A stretch of DNA of 49,292 bases. Origin: Bacteroidota bacterium (GTDB lineage Bacteria > Bacteroidota > Bacteroidia > B-17B0 > Aurantibacillaceae). The notes below the pieces were generated by a model, which had not been told where the DNA came from, did not search any database, and was given only the letters and a program-made list of their open reading frames with translations. The position numbers and the translations under genes were made by a program. This document shows positions 24,944 to 34,500 of the stretch, piece by piece. The stretch lies in the NCBI GenBank assembly GCA_025363015.1, contig JANYEQ010000101.1, forward strand, positions 1 to 49,292, read 5' to 3'. How positions within the stretch are numbered: the stretch's first letter is position 1; each line of letters opens with the position of its first letter.

Positions 24944-25732
24944 TTATTTTTTACGAAACACATTGCGTTGTAAATCTTGATCATCTGATTTTTTTTGATA
25001 AGGAATTTTTTTTAACCACAACAATAAGGCATTCCAGTGTATTAATGTTATTATTCTCAACGTTAAAAACGGAAAACGAATGCTATACCAAAATAAATTT
25101 GCATTATTTAATATTTTTTTAGTTCCTATAAGCGTACTAACAAAAAGTCTATCGTTATTTTTTAAAGTATCTATTTTTATGTTTAATTTTTGGTTAGGAA
25201 TATATAATGTAAAATCAAAATTAGAATCGTGACTTATAAACGGCGAAACATAAAAATACTTTGTTGTGTTTAAATGAAATTTATTTTTTAAAAATAAATC
25301 TTCGCCTAAAAAATAAGGCTTCATTTCTCCAAATGTATTTCCAACTTCAGCTATTGCACAACATGGCCTGCCATCTGTATTTAAAATATAATAAAACGAA
25401 ACAGGATTAAAATTATACCCTAAAATATTTAAATTAGTGAGCAACATGATTTTTTGATTAGTATAGTTAAATCCTTGTTGTTTTAAATAATCAATAATGT
25501 GTTGTTTTATGTTTTTATTTTTATCTGGGTTATCAATAGGCAATTGTAAGTGTTCTTTATCTTTAAACGAAAAAAAATTAAATGTATTGTGGCTAAATAA
25601 TAGTAGTTTGTTTTTTAAAGTACTTAACTCATCCAAATCAATATAAAACATAAACACGTTGTAATAAAAGCTATGCGCTTTAGGGCTTAAGCGATTATGC
25701 ATTACTTGGGCTTTATATAGGCAACTGTTCAT
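24944..25732 (-). CDS. DUF1365 family protein
   Basis: A 262-residue protein with the DUF1365 signatures: CLYKAQVMHNRLSPKAHSFYYNVFMFYIDLDEL at the N-terminus (strands and the conserved R-x-P/H), LTNLNILGYNFNPVSFYYI in the middle and IAEVGNTFGE. The biochemical role of the family is not established. It is repeatedly encoded between an FAD amine-oxidase-like gene and a CFA-synthase gene, exactly the order here, so a role in modifying unsaturated acyl chains is inferred. Its start overlaps the stop of the amine-oxidase-like gene by one base, indicating translational coupling. Confidence 0.88.
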   Translation of the reverse strand: MNSCLYKAQVMHNRLSPKAHSFYYNVFMFYIDLDELSTLKNKLLLFSHNTFNFFSFKDKEHLQLPIDNPDKNKNIKQHIIDYLKQQGFNYTNQKIMLLTNLNILGYNFNPVSFYYILNTDGRPCCAIAEVGNTFGEMKPYFLGEDLFLKNKFHLNTTKYFYVSPFISHDSNFDFTLYIPNQKLNIKIDTLKNNDRLFVSTLIGTKKILNNANLFWYSIRFPFLTLRIITLIHWNALLLWLKKIPYQKKSDDQDLQRNVFRKK

Positions 25733-26976
25733 TATAGTTTTTCACATAACTCTACCGCGCTTTTAAATGCGTCTTCGTGAAAGCCGTATTTAAAATAACT
25801 TCCACAAAAATAAAGTGGGCCTGTTTGGTTTAAAATATGTAATTGCTTTTGTGCATTAATAGCGGGTATATCAAACAACGGATGCTCGTATTCTATTACG
25901 CTAATTAGTTTTGCTTTATCAATGCTGTTTGGTAATGCGTTTATTGATACAAAGTAGTTTTTGTTTTTTGAAACACCTTGTAGTTTATTCATCCAGTAAA
26001 TAGTAGTTGGTACTGGCTTTCCGTTTTGTTCTTCAATTCTATAATTCCAACTGCTCCATGTTTTTTTTAGTTTTGGCATTATACTTTCGTCAGTATGCAC
26101 AGTGGCTGTATTTTTTTCATACTTAAAAGGCGATAACAAGCGTTGCTCGTCAGCTGTTGGCGCATCTAACATGGCTAATGTTTGGTTAGCATGCGATGCA
26201 AAAATCACCTTATCAAATTCGTGTTGCGAATTATTGTTTAAAGTTATGATTGCTTTGTTATTTATGTGTTTTACGTTTACAACCGTGGCGTTGGTTTTAA
26301 TTTTATTTTTAAAGGGTGCAATTAATAGTTCGCGGTACGATTGGCTTCCTTTGTGCAACGTGTACCATTGGTGTTGCGTATTTAAACCTAAAAAACCATG
26401 ATTTTTAAAAAAACGAATAAGTGCAACCGCCGGAAAATCTAACATTTTATCGATAGGAGTGCTCCAAACAGCGGAACTCATTGGCACTAAATATTTGTAA
26501 AGCATTTCATCGCTAAATCTAAATTCTTTTATGTACTCTGCTAATGAATAGTTTTCGTATTTAGAATTATCTAAAATCTTTACACTAATTTTATTAAAAC
26601 GCGTTATTTCTTTTAGCATTTTAATGTACTTAATATTAACTATATTTTTACGTTGTGCAAATAGGCCGTTAATGCCCGAGCCGCAGTACTCAAGTCCACT
26701 GGGTGTATGTTGCACACTAAACGACATTTCTGTTTTTTTAATAGGCGCTTTTAAGTCATTAAATAATTTGCAAAGATGTGGGTAGGTTTCAAAATTAAAT
26801 ACCATAAAACCAGTATCCATAAATACGTTTTCGTTTTCTTCGTTTACCGAAATAGTATTGGTATGCCCACCTACATAATTATTTTGTTCAAACAAGGTAA
26901 TGTTATATTTTTTATGTAAAAAATGACCGCAGCCCATACCCGCAATACCAGTGCCTATAATTGCTAATGTTTGCAT
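25732..26976 (-). CDS. FAD-dependent amine-oxidase-like oxidoreductase (CFA-associated)
   Basis: A 414-residue flavoprotein. The dinucleotide motif is LAIIGTGIAGMGCGHFL, followed by FEQNNYVGGHTNTI and MDTGFMVFN. The C-terminus carries the second FAD motif, GPLYFCGSYFKYGFHEDAFKSAVE. This subgroup is linked to CFA-type methyltransferases: in plant cyclopropane synthases a homologous oxidase domain is fused to the methyltransferase, and actinobacterial 10-methylstearate synthesis also uses an FAD protein with a CFA-like methyltransferase. A role in reducing or oxidising the methylated acyl chain is therefore inferred. It overlaps the hydrolase and DUF1365 genes by one base each. Confidence 0.88.
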   Translation of the reverse strand: MQTLAIIGTGIAGMGCGHFLHKKYNITLFEQNNYVGGHTNTISVNEENENVFMDTGFMVFNFETYPHLCKLFNDLKAPIKKTEMSFSVQHTPSGLEYCGSGINGLFAQRKNIVNIKYIKMLKEITRFNKISVKILDNSKYENYSLAEYIKEFRFSDEMLYKYLVPMSSAVWSTPIDKMLDFPAVALIRFFKNHGFLGLNTQHQWYTLHKGSQSYRELLIAPFKNKIKTNATVVNVKHINNKAIITLNNNSQHEFDKVIFASHANQTLAMLDAPTADEQRLLSPFKYEKNTATVHTDESIMPKLKKTWSSWNYRIEEQNGKPVPTTIYWMNKLQGVSKNKNYFVSINALPNSIDKAKLISVIEYEHPLFDIPAINAQKQLHILNQTGPLYFCGSYFKYGFHEDAFKSAVELCEKL

Positions 26977-28109
26977 TAATGTGTTGTTACTGAATTTATA
27001 AATCGTTCGATGGCAAAAGTAGATAGTTGCCCGCTTGGGCCGCTAATATTATAATCACAACCATGTGTGGCACAGGGTAAATTTAAAAAATAGTGCTGTA
27101 CATTATTTTGTGATAGTTTTTTGTTTAACCTTACACTATGCTCATAAGCAACCATAGCATCATGTTCGCCATGAATAATTAAAGTTGGCGTTGATGTTTT
27201 AGTAACAAATTCGCATGCCGAACTTTCTTTAAATTTTTCTGGCACTTCATCAATGGTGCCCCCTAAATACTCGTTAAACACTTTGTTAGTATTTAATACC
27301 CAACTATTTACTTTTATTTTTCCGCCCCAAACCATATCTGCAGGGGCATAAAACGACACAACACCTTTAATGTTTTTGTTATTAAATGTGTAGGCAGCAC
27401 ACAAAGCAATTTGTCCACCCGCAGATCGCCCAATTAAAACGAAATTAGAAGTGTCAATATTTAATTTTTGTGCGTTTGTTGTTAGATAATTTATAACACT
27501 TTGTACGTCTTCAACGGGTGCTGGCGATTTATAGTTGGGCGCTAAGCGGTAATTTATAGCAGCAACATGATAACCTTTGTTTGCCAAATAACTATTTAAA
27601 GCGGGCAGCTGTTTACTATCGCCCTCGCGCCACGAACCGCCATGTATTACAATTACACAAGGCGATTTACTAGTTGTAGTTGATGAATAAAAATCAATAT
27701 TTAGTTTTTTTTCGGGTAAAGTTTTGTAGGTAAATATTTGAGGCGAAATAGTTTTAATGCCAATACCACTAAATAAATTAAAAAACGAAAAGGGGCTTTG
27801 TAAAAAAGTTGGGTTATTTTTTGTAGGAAATGAGATTGCTAATTCTTCCGTTAAATAATTGCCACGTTTATAGGCTTGTATAATGGGTAATAAATAAAGA
27901 ATAGTTGTAAGCCCAGCAATAATTAAAACGGGCGTTCTATAATTAACCGACCAAAAACAAAGTATAAAAAGCAATAGTGAAACTCCAAAAAATAGCTGTG
28001 GAAATTCAGTAATAGCAACAGATACTCGCCATAAAAAATTTGTTGGTGCTCTAAAAAGTACCAATAGCGAAAATAAAAATAAAACAATTAATAAAAATAA
28101 ACGCCACAT
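26976..28109 (-). CDS. Membrane-anchored alpha/beta hydrolase
   Basis: A 377-residue protein with three hydrophobic helices in the first 105 residues, then an esterase-type alpha/beta hydrolase domain. Visible are the oxyanion HGGSWREGDS, the nucleophile elbow GRSAGGQ (Ser), the acid in HGEHDAMV and the catalytic His in ATHGCD. It resembles BD-FAE/carboxylesterase enzymes that hydrolyse acyl or acetyl esters. In the lipid cluster it may release or transfer acyl groups, which is inference from location. It starts 2 bases after the CFA-like gene at 28112 and overlaps the next gene by one base. Confidence 0.85.
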   Translation of the reverse strand: MWRLFLLIVLFLFSLLVLFRAPTNFLWRVSVAITEFPQLFFGVSLLLFILCFWSVNYRTPVLIIAGLTTILYLLPIIQAYKRGNYLTEELAISFPTKNNPTFLQSPFSFFNLFSGIGIKTISPQIFTYKTLPEKKLNIDFYSSTTTSKSPCVIVIHGGSWREGDSKQLPALNSYLANKGYHVAAINYRLAPNYKSPAPVEDVQSVINYLTTNAQKLNIDTSNFVLIGRSAGGQIALCAAYTFNNKNIKGVVSFYAPADMVWGGKIKVNSWVLNTNKVFNEYLGGTIDEVPEKFKESSACEFVTKTSTPTLIIHGEHDAMVAYEHSVRLNKKLSQNNVQHYFLNLPCATHGCDYNISGPSGQLSTFAIERFINSVTTH

Positions 28110-28111
28110 AC

Positions 28112-29143
28112 TTATTGTTTTTTACAAAATAAATAATGGCTCACTATCCATTCTTTGCCCTTATTATAAGCCCATAATTCGGCACAAGCCATATAAAAAA
28201 TTCGCCAATATACCCACCATTTTATTGCATTTTCTTTGCCATAGGTTAGTTCAAACAAGGGCAATATTTCGGTTTTATGTTTATCCATGTTTTGTAACCA
28301 GGCTTCAGATGTTTTTGCATAATGCATTCCGCTTATGTGCCAATGTTTTGCAATACTTAAATGCTCGTTAAAATAAAGTAATAAATCATCGCTTGGCATA
28401 ATACCTCCGGTAAAAAAGTACTTACTCATCCAATCTGTTTCATTTATTACTTCAAATTTGTAAGCATATTCTTTATGAGTAAAAATATGTACAAATAGTT
28501 TCCCATCAGCTTTTAAAAGCGTTGCCACTTTCTGCATTAATTTTTGATAGTTACGCATGTGCTCAAACATCTCCACGCTTACAACCCTATCAAATGTTTT
28601 ATCTAAATTAAAATCGTTAATATTTATGGTAATTACCGTTAAGTTATTAATACCCCTTAGTTGCGTTTGTTCATCAATATAAATTTTTTGCGTGCGAGAA
28701 TTTGACACAACTGTAAAATTACTTTTGGGAAATTTAGTTGCCATAAATAAAGAAAGCGAACCCCAACCACAGCCTAGTTCCAACACATCTTGTCCGCTCT
28801 GTAAATCGGCTCGTTGGCAGGTTAACTCTAACATATCTTTTTCTGAGGTATCAATATCTGTAACACCTGCATTCCAATAACCGCTACTATACTTTAAATG
28901 TTTACCTAAACAATACTTATAAAATTGTGTAGGCACTTCGTAATGTTGTTCGTTAGCTTCTTGAGTGTTTATGGCAATTGGCGATGCTTTTAATTCTTCA
29001 ATTAATTGCATCAAATGTGCTTGTTGCATTTCTGTGCTTCCTTTATTTTCATCCTGCAAACGCCGTTTTAATAGTTTACGAATGCCAACACGAAGCAAAA
29101 AATCTGGAATTTTATTTTTTTCTAAAAGAGAGTTATACCACAT
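28112..29143 (-). CDS. CFA-synthase-family methyltransferase, short form (343 aa)
   Basis: A second CFA-family SAM methyltransferase, distinct from that at 23621-24859. SAM motif LELGCGWGSL lies at 121-130. The bicarbonate-site Cys of E. coli Cfa is Ser87 here (KYSSGYW), while Glu204 (MFEHM) and His219 (FVHIF) are present and the segment HYAKTSEAW keeps the Tyr. The shorter N-terminus and sequence resemble the plant coclaurine N-methyltransferase-like branch, so a cyclopropane product is not assured and N- or C-methylation is possible. It lies 2 bases before the hydrolase gene and after the DUF1295 gene. Confidence 0.8.
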   Translation of the reverse strand: MWYNSLLEKNKIPDFLLRVGIRKLLKRRLQDENKGSTEMQQAHLMQLIEELKASPIAINTQEANEQHYEVPTQFYKYCLGKHLKYSSGYWNAGVTDIDTSEKDMLELTCQRADLQSGQDVLELGCGWGSLSLFMATKFPKSNFTVVSNSRTQKIYIDEQTQLRGINNLTVITININDFNLDKTFDRVVSVEMFEHMRNYQKLMQKVATLLKADGKLFVHIFTHKEYAYKFEVINETDWMSKYFFTGGIMPSDDLLLYFNEHLSIAKHWHISGMHYAKTSEAWLQNMDKHKTEILPLFELTYGKENAIKWWVYWRIFYMACAELWAYNKGKEWIVSHYLFCKKQ

Positions 29144-29206
29144 ACAAGTTTAAATACTTAATAGTACGAATATACGAACGATGTTACTTAAATGGATTGT
29201 AAAAGT

Positions 29207-29986
29207 TTAAACTTTCTTAAACCATGGAACAAAAGAGCTAGTTGTTTTTTGATACGTTTTGTAAGCCTCGCCTTTGCTTCTTACTGCCTGTTCTTCTGTC
29301 ATAGGTATGCCAGTAACTTTAAATAATAAAAAACCAATGCTTAAAGGACATAAAATAGCTAAATAACCATAGGGGCTGCAAATAGAAAAAACGCTAACGC
29401 TTACCCAGATTAATAACTGAAAAAAATAATTTGGATGACGGGAATAATTCCATAAACCGTATTGGCACACCTTGCCTTTATTTTCGGGTTTAGATTTAAA
29501 ATAACTTAGTTGCCAATCGGCAATGCCCTCGCCACAAATAGCAATAAACCACAACGCTGCTCCAATGTATTCAATAACAGATATTGAAGGGTTTGGATTT
29601 AAGGATGTAATAAAAAAAGGCAATGCTAAAAATACATTTGAAAAGGCTTGCATTTGATAAAAACCAAAAAACTTAGCACTGCTCCATTCGGCTCTCAGCG
29701 CTTTGTATCTTCCTTCTTCAACTTTTAAATGCCCACCAACTCGTATTAGTAAATAAATGCCTAAACGTAAGGCCCATAAAGATGATAGTATAAATACACT
29801 GTTTTTTCGAGTAGAATAACCGTTTGCTAAAAGCCAAATAATAATTGCAATTACTAAAAAATTAAATGCCCAAAATATATCTACAATACCATTATTTTTT
29901 ATTTTTAATGCCCATAAATAAATGCCAGTCATTATAAGAGCAACAGCTAACCAACTTATTAAATAAATAGATAAAAAATTATTCAT
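29207..29986 (-). CDS. DUF1295 membrane protein (steroid 5-alpha-reductase-like)
   Basis: A 259-residue integral membrane protein with about six hydrophobic helices. LWNYSRHPNYFFQLLIWVSV is the hallmark Arg-His-Pro-Asn-Tyr motif of the ICMT/steroid-5-alpha-reductase-like DUF1295 family, followed by ITGIPMTEEQAVRSKGEAYKTYQ. Family members are often predicted to reduce double bonds using NADPH, but this is unproven. In this operon, next to a desaturase and two CFA-like methyltransferases, a role in reducing a modified acyl chain is inferred. Its start overlaps the stop of the desaturase gene by one base. Confidence 0.87.
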   Translation of the reverse strand: MNNFLSIYLISWLAVALIMTGIYLWALKIKNNGIVDIFWAFNFLVIAIIIWLLANGYSTRKNSVFILSSLWALRLGIYLLIRVGGHLKVEEGRYKALRAEWSSAKFFGFYQMQAFSNVFLALPFFITSLNPNPSISVIEYIGAALWFIAICGEGIADWQLSYFKSKPENKGKVCQYGLWNYSRHPNYFFQLLIWVSVSVFSICSPYGYLAILCPLSIGFLLFKVTGIPMTEEQAVRSKGEAYKTYQKTTSSFVPWFKKV

Positions 29987-30717
29987 TATTCTTGTTTTCT
30001 AAATTTAATAATGCCCACCAGGCTCATAAATTTAATAATAATATAACTTGGGTCGAGCTCAAACTTTTTTTGTGCAAAATTTACACTGTTTGGTTTTTTG
30101 TGATGGTTGTTTTGAAACAATTCGCCCAGCATTAAAAAGTCTAAAGGCAAAGTGTTTTTGCTATGGTCATCGTTATCATAATTACTGTAACCGTATTTAT
30201 GTCCGCACCAATTCACAATAGCGCCATGTAAAGGCCCCATAAAAAAATGAATTGGCAATAAAGCATATTGCCATGGAGAGGTGGCAAATTTTACATAAAA
30301 CAAAGTATATAAAACGCCAAATAAAAGTCTAACCACCCACATATCGCTAATTTTATCAAGTGTTTTCCATTCGGGGTAATTACCTCTAAAGGCTTTTTCA
30401 GGCTCAACATTATGTTTGGCATAGTTTAAATAAATATCTTTTGTATGCATGGTCATTTGCCAAACATCTTTAAAAAAATGGGGCGAGTGAGGATCTTTTT
30501 CAGTATCGCTATAAGCGTGATGCATGCGATGTAAAATGGCATAAGCACGAGGATTTAAAAAAGAAGAGCCTTGGGTTAAAAATGTAAAAAAATAAAAAAA
30601 ACGTTCCCAAAATTTACCCATAATAAACATTTTATGGGAACCATAACGGTGTAAAAAAAAGGTTTGGCAAAATAAAGACAAAAACCAGTGAGCAAGAAAA
30701 AAGAGTAGTATATACAT
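29986..30717 (-). CDS. Acyl-CoA/acyl-lipid desaturase
   Basis: A 243-residue membrane di-iron desaturase with the three His boxes HRYGSHK, HRMHHAYSD and NNHHKKP, and two to four hydrophobic helices. It introduces a cis double bond, the substrate needed by CFA-type methyltransferases. It is the first gene of the cluster and shares one base with the DUF1295 start. A TAnnTTTG box ends 6 bases before its ATG, so a very short or absent 5' leader is possible. The protein is slightly shorter than typical stearoyl desaturases but the boxes are complete. Confidence 0.88.
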   Translation of the reverse strand: MYILLFFLAHWFLSLFCQTFFLHRYGSHKMFIMGKFWERFFYFFTFLTQGSSFLNPRAYAILHRMHHAYSDTEKDPHSPHFFKDVWQMTMHTKDIYLNYAKHNVEPEKAFRGNYPEWKTLDKISDMWVVRLLFGVLYTLFYVKFATSPWQYALLPIHFFMGPLHGAIVNWCGHKYGYSNYDNDDHSKNTLPLDFLMLGELFQNNHHKKPNSVNFAQKKFELDPSYIIIKFMSLVGIIKFRKQE

Positions 30718-30723
30718 TTGCTA

Positions 30724-30731
30724 CAAATGTA
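30724..30731 (-). promoter_or_regulatory. Candidate -7 box for the lipid-modification operon
   Basis: The minus strand reads TACATTTG, matching TAnnTTTG, ending 6 bases before the desaturase ATG. The predicted transcription start would be at or next to the start codon. No clear -33 match was seen. Confidence 0.35.
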
Positions 30732-30805
30732 AGTGTAATTGTTTACAATTTTCGGTTAAACATTTTTTTAACGCTGTTCTTAAAACGACTAAAAAAGTGT
30801 TTTAT

Positions 30806-31411
30806 TTATTCCGCAGGGGTTTCGTAAAATTTATTAAACTCTTTAATAGCATTTACAATAGCTTCCTTATTAAAAGAAAATTTATCCAAATCGTTCCAGG
30901 TTACAATTTGGTCTTTCATATACGGTTTAATGTCTTTTTTATAAAACTTTTGCGAAATTTGTTTTAACTCCTTTAACTCTGCATTTTTTTCGTCAGGACG
31001 GGTGTCTTGTATAAAATAAGTGCTTTCTGTTACGGGCTCACCAGCTTTGGTATCTGGGTATTTATACTCCATAAAATTTAAACGGCCTTTTGCTAAATAT
31101 TCAATATAAATTTCGCCATTATCAAAGGGTATTACGGTAAAATGTCTGCCATTAAAACCATATGATTTAGCTTTTTTACTCGTTATGGGTGTTATTTTTC
31201 CAGCGCCAACTTTAAATGAAAAACCTTTATAAATATCGTATGGACTTTCGTTACTAACAGCCACCTCTCCGCGCACGGTATCGCCTTTTAAATTGCAATA
31301 GTATCCTTTATACAGGCTAGGAGCCATTGAAGGCTCTTTGCCTTTTTTACCTGGTTGCGCAAAAGCAAAACTTGCTGCCCCTATTAATATAACCGAAAAT
31401 AATTTTTTCAT
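30806..31411 (-). CDS. Small secreted protein, paralogue 2 of a local family
   Basis: A 201-residue protein with signal peptide MKKLFSVILIGAASFAFAQ. Its mature part contains YYCNLKGDTVRGEVAV, KAKSYGFNGRHFTVI and EYLAKGRLNFMEYKYP, which line up with KGDTLKGEVKF, KIKAYGFDKSHYVAM and KAIARGEISLYKMIF in the protein at 18904-19443. Homology is therefore likely despite modest identity. Function not recognised. It is upstream of the T9SS cargo in map order but lies downstream of it in transcription, separated by a strong terminator. Confidence 0.68.
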   Translation of the reverse strand: MKKLFSVILIGAASFAFAQPGKKGKEPSMAPSLYKGYYCNLKGDTVRGEVAVSNESPYDIYKGFSFKVGAGKITPITSKKAKSYGFNGRHFTVIPFDNGEIYIEYLAKGRLNFMEYKYPDTKAGEPVTESTYFIQDTRPDEKNAELKELKQISQKFYKKDIKPYMKDQIVTWNDLDKFSFNKEAIVNAIKEFNKFYETPAE

Positions 31412-31487
31412 ACTAACTTTATTTATGGTAAATATATTTATTGTTATTGTACTTACAAAATATGCGCCAATTATTTAATTTTTTTTG

Positions 31488-31519
31488 GCAAAACAAAACC
31501 CCACAATATTATTGTGGGG
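31488..31519 (-). terminator. Intrinsic terminator after the T9SS cargo gene
   Basis: CCCCACAAT and ATTGTGGGG form a perfect 9-base-pair stem with a three-base loop (31499-31519). On the minus strand TTTTGTTTTGCC follows. It lies 26 bases past the stop codon at 31546. Confidence 0.85.
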
Positions 31520-31545
31520 TTAGGTTAAAAAACCATTAAAAATAA

Positions 31546-34500
31546 TTAATTAACCACCACTTTTATGGTTTTGTAAATGGTAGTTGTTTTAAATACGATA
31601 TTATATATACCGCGTGCATACTTACTTAAATCAATAGCTATATTGCTTTTTGCAGTTGGTAGGGTTTGTACTACTTGCCCTATATTATCATAAATAGTAA
31701 TGCTAAAAACATCGGTTACCTCAGTAACAATATTAAACTTACCATTGTTAGGGTTAGGCACTATATAAATACCATCTTTTAAACCCGTGTTTGTTAGGTT
31801 TGAAATGCCTGTACACACTACTACAGTAACATTAGATATATTTATATTACTACACGTTCCATCGCTACCTGTTACCGTATAGCTTGTGTTCGATGTAGGA
31901 CTAACTACTAAATTACTACCCGTTGCACCAGTACTCCAGGTATAAGATATTGCACCATTCGCATTTAAACTAGCAGCGGTGCCAGCACAAATAGTTGTAT
32001 CGGCTGTACCCACATTTGGTAAAGGGTTAACGGTAACAGTAGTTGTTTTTACTGCTTTACAAAATCCTGTAGTGCCTGTAACTGTATAAACCGATGTAAA
32101 ATTTGGTAATACCGAAATAGAATTTGAAGAGGCGCCTGTGCTCCATGAATAAGTACTAGCACCACTTGCATTAACCGTAGTGTTAGAACCATAACAAATA
32201 CTTGGACTTGTTACCGCTAAGGTAGGTGTTGCACCTACTGTAATGGTTTGAGACATGGGTGCACTATTACCATTACTATTTGTAGCCACCAAGGTTACCA
32301 CATAATTACCAGCCGCTGCATAGCTTACCGTTGGGTTGGCTGCAGTTGAAGTGTTGGGTGTGCCCCCCGTCATTGTCCAGTTGTAAGAGGTAGGTAAATT
32401 AGTACTCATATCGGTAAGGTTTACTGCCTGCCCGCTACATGGGTTACTGGCGGCATAAGCAAAGTTTGCTGTAGGGGGCAAACCAGCAACAGCACCCGTA
32501 ATGTTAATATTATCAATATATAAACCTTGCCCATAACGTCCTCTGTTTTGCAGGGCAATCATTACGTTACTATTACCCGCATACGATGTCAAATACACAG
32601 TATCGGTACGCCATTGTGCTGCGGTTGGTACAAACAGTGCGGTTGAATAATCAGGGGCGGTAGATAAAGGAACACCACCTTTTAAATAAACCTGTGTAAA
32701 GGATAGCCCACAATTGGTAGAAACCATTACTGCTAATGAATCGCTGTATTGTGCATCATATCGGGCGTAAGCTACATCAAAATACATTTTAATAGTGGTG
32801 TACCCTGTAAAGTTGTATTTTGGCGTACGCATTTCGTCTCTAATACCAGCCGAATTTAAATTGTAATTATCGTAAAATAATGAGGCTGTGCTTGCTTTAC
32901 CAACGCTTGCATTTTTTGTCCAAACTAAACCATCGGTTCCAGCATCGTAATTTTGCCAATTTGTTGGTGGAAAGGCTACTCCTTGAAAGCCCTCAACTAA
33001 AGGTAAAATGTTATTTGTAGGTGACACGGTAATGTACACTGTTTTTGTCATTACACTTGTGCCATTAACATTAGTGGCCGATAGTGAAACACTGTAGGTT
33101 CCGGCAGTATTGTAGGTAATAGAGGGATTTTGTAGGGTTGATGTAGCTGGGGTTCCGCCTTGAAATACCCAACTCCAACTTGTAGGTACAAAGCTAGATA
33201 AATCAGAAAAATTTACAACGTCGCCTGGGCAAATAACTTGTTTGTTCGACCCAAAATTTGCAATTGGTGCAGATGTACCGGTGTTATATAAATCAGCCTC
33301 CCACACACCGCGCCCATAAGTGGCTGCGCGTAATTTACCCAAAGGATAAAATATTGCTAAATCTTGTACCATTGTATTTGGTAAACCAGCATTATACAAT
33401 ACCCAGCTTGCAGAGGCTAAGTCTCTAAAATATACGCCTACATCACAACCAACATACACAGATCCTGCCGTACCGTTCCAGTAAGTAACACAATTGGTTG
33501 GTAAATTTGGTAAACCTGTTGAATAGTTTACCCAAGTTGCGCCACCATCTGTCGTTTTAAATACCTTGTTACCTGCTGAATAACCCGAAAAAGTAACAAA
33601 TACTGTGTTAGGGTCGGTATCTTTTATAGCAAGCCATGTTAATTGGGCGCTACCAGTTGGTAAAGTACCTGTAATGGCTGTCCAGCTTGTGCCACCATTT
33701 ATAGTTTTATAAAGTGCGTTGCCTTTTATAACATAAATAATTTGTGCGTTTGAAGGTGCAACTGCAAATTCAACAATGCTTCCACTGCCACCCATTGTGC
33801 CTATTTGTGCCCAATTTGTACCTTGGTTAGTTGATTTAAATAATTCATTTCGACCACCATAAATAGTATTTGCTACTGTAGGATCTTGATGCCAAGGAGT
33901 AACCCAAGCACCACTTCCAGTCATTCCGGTTGTAATTGCTGCCCAACTTGCGCCGCCATTTGTACTGCGATTAAATGAGCCATTATATTGTTCTCCATAC
34001 ATAACCGAGTTGTTAAATTGGTCAATAAAACAATTCATGCCATCGCCACCCATTGTTTGATTCCAACCACCCGAAAATAAATTAGTGCCATTATCTTGAT
34101 GCCCAGTAATGGCTAAACTATAAGTGTTTGCAGATAAACCAATTTTATAAATTTGCGAAATATTCATATTACCGTTAATAGCGTTAAATGATGCGCCACT
34201 ATTGTTGGTATAAAACACACCACCATCGCAACCTACAAACAAAGTAGTACCGTTTTTGTATATTAAATCATGAATATCAGCGTGCACATAAGGCGCTCCA
34301 GAGCCCGTCCAATGACCAAATAAATTCCAGCTAGTACCAGCGTTTGCGGTATGCCACACATTTACGCCACCCACTACTACTTCGTTTGCATTTGTTGGCG
34401 AAGCGGCAATAGATAAAGTGTACCAGCCTTGTCCTCCAGCCGCTACATCAGTACCAGCACTAGACCAACCTAATAAGTTTAACGATGTGGGTTTAGCAGT

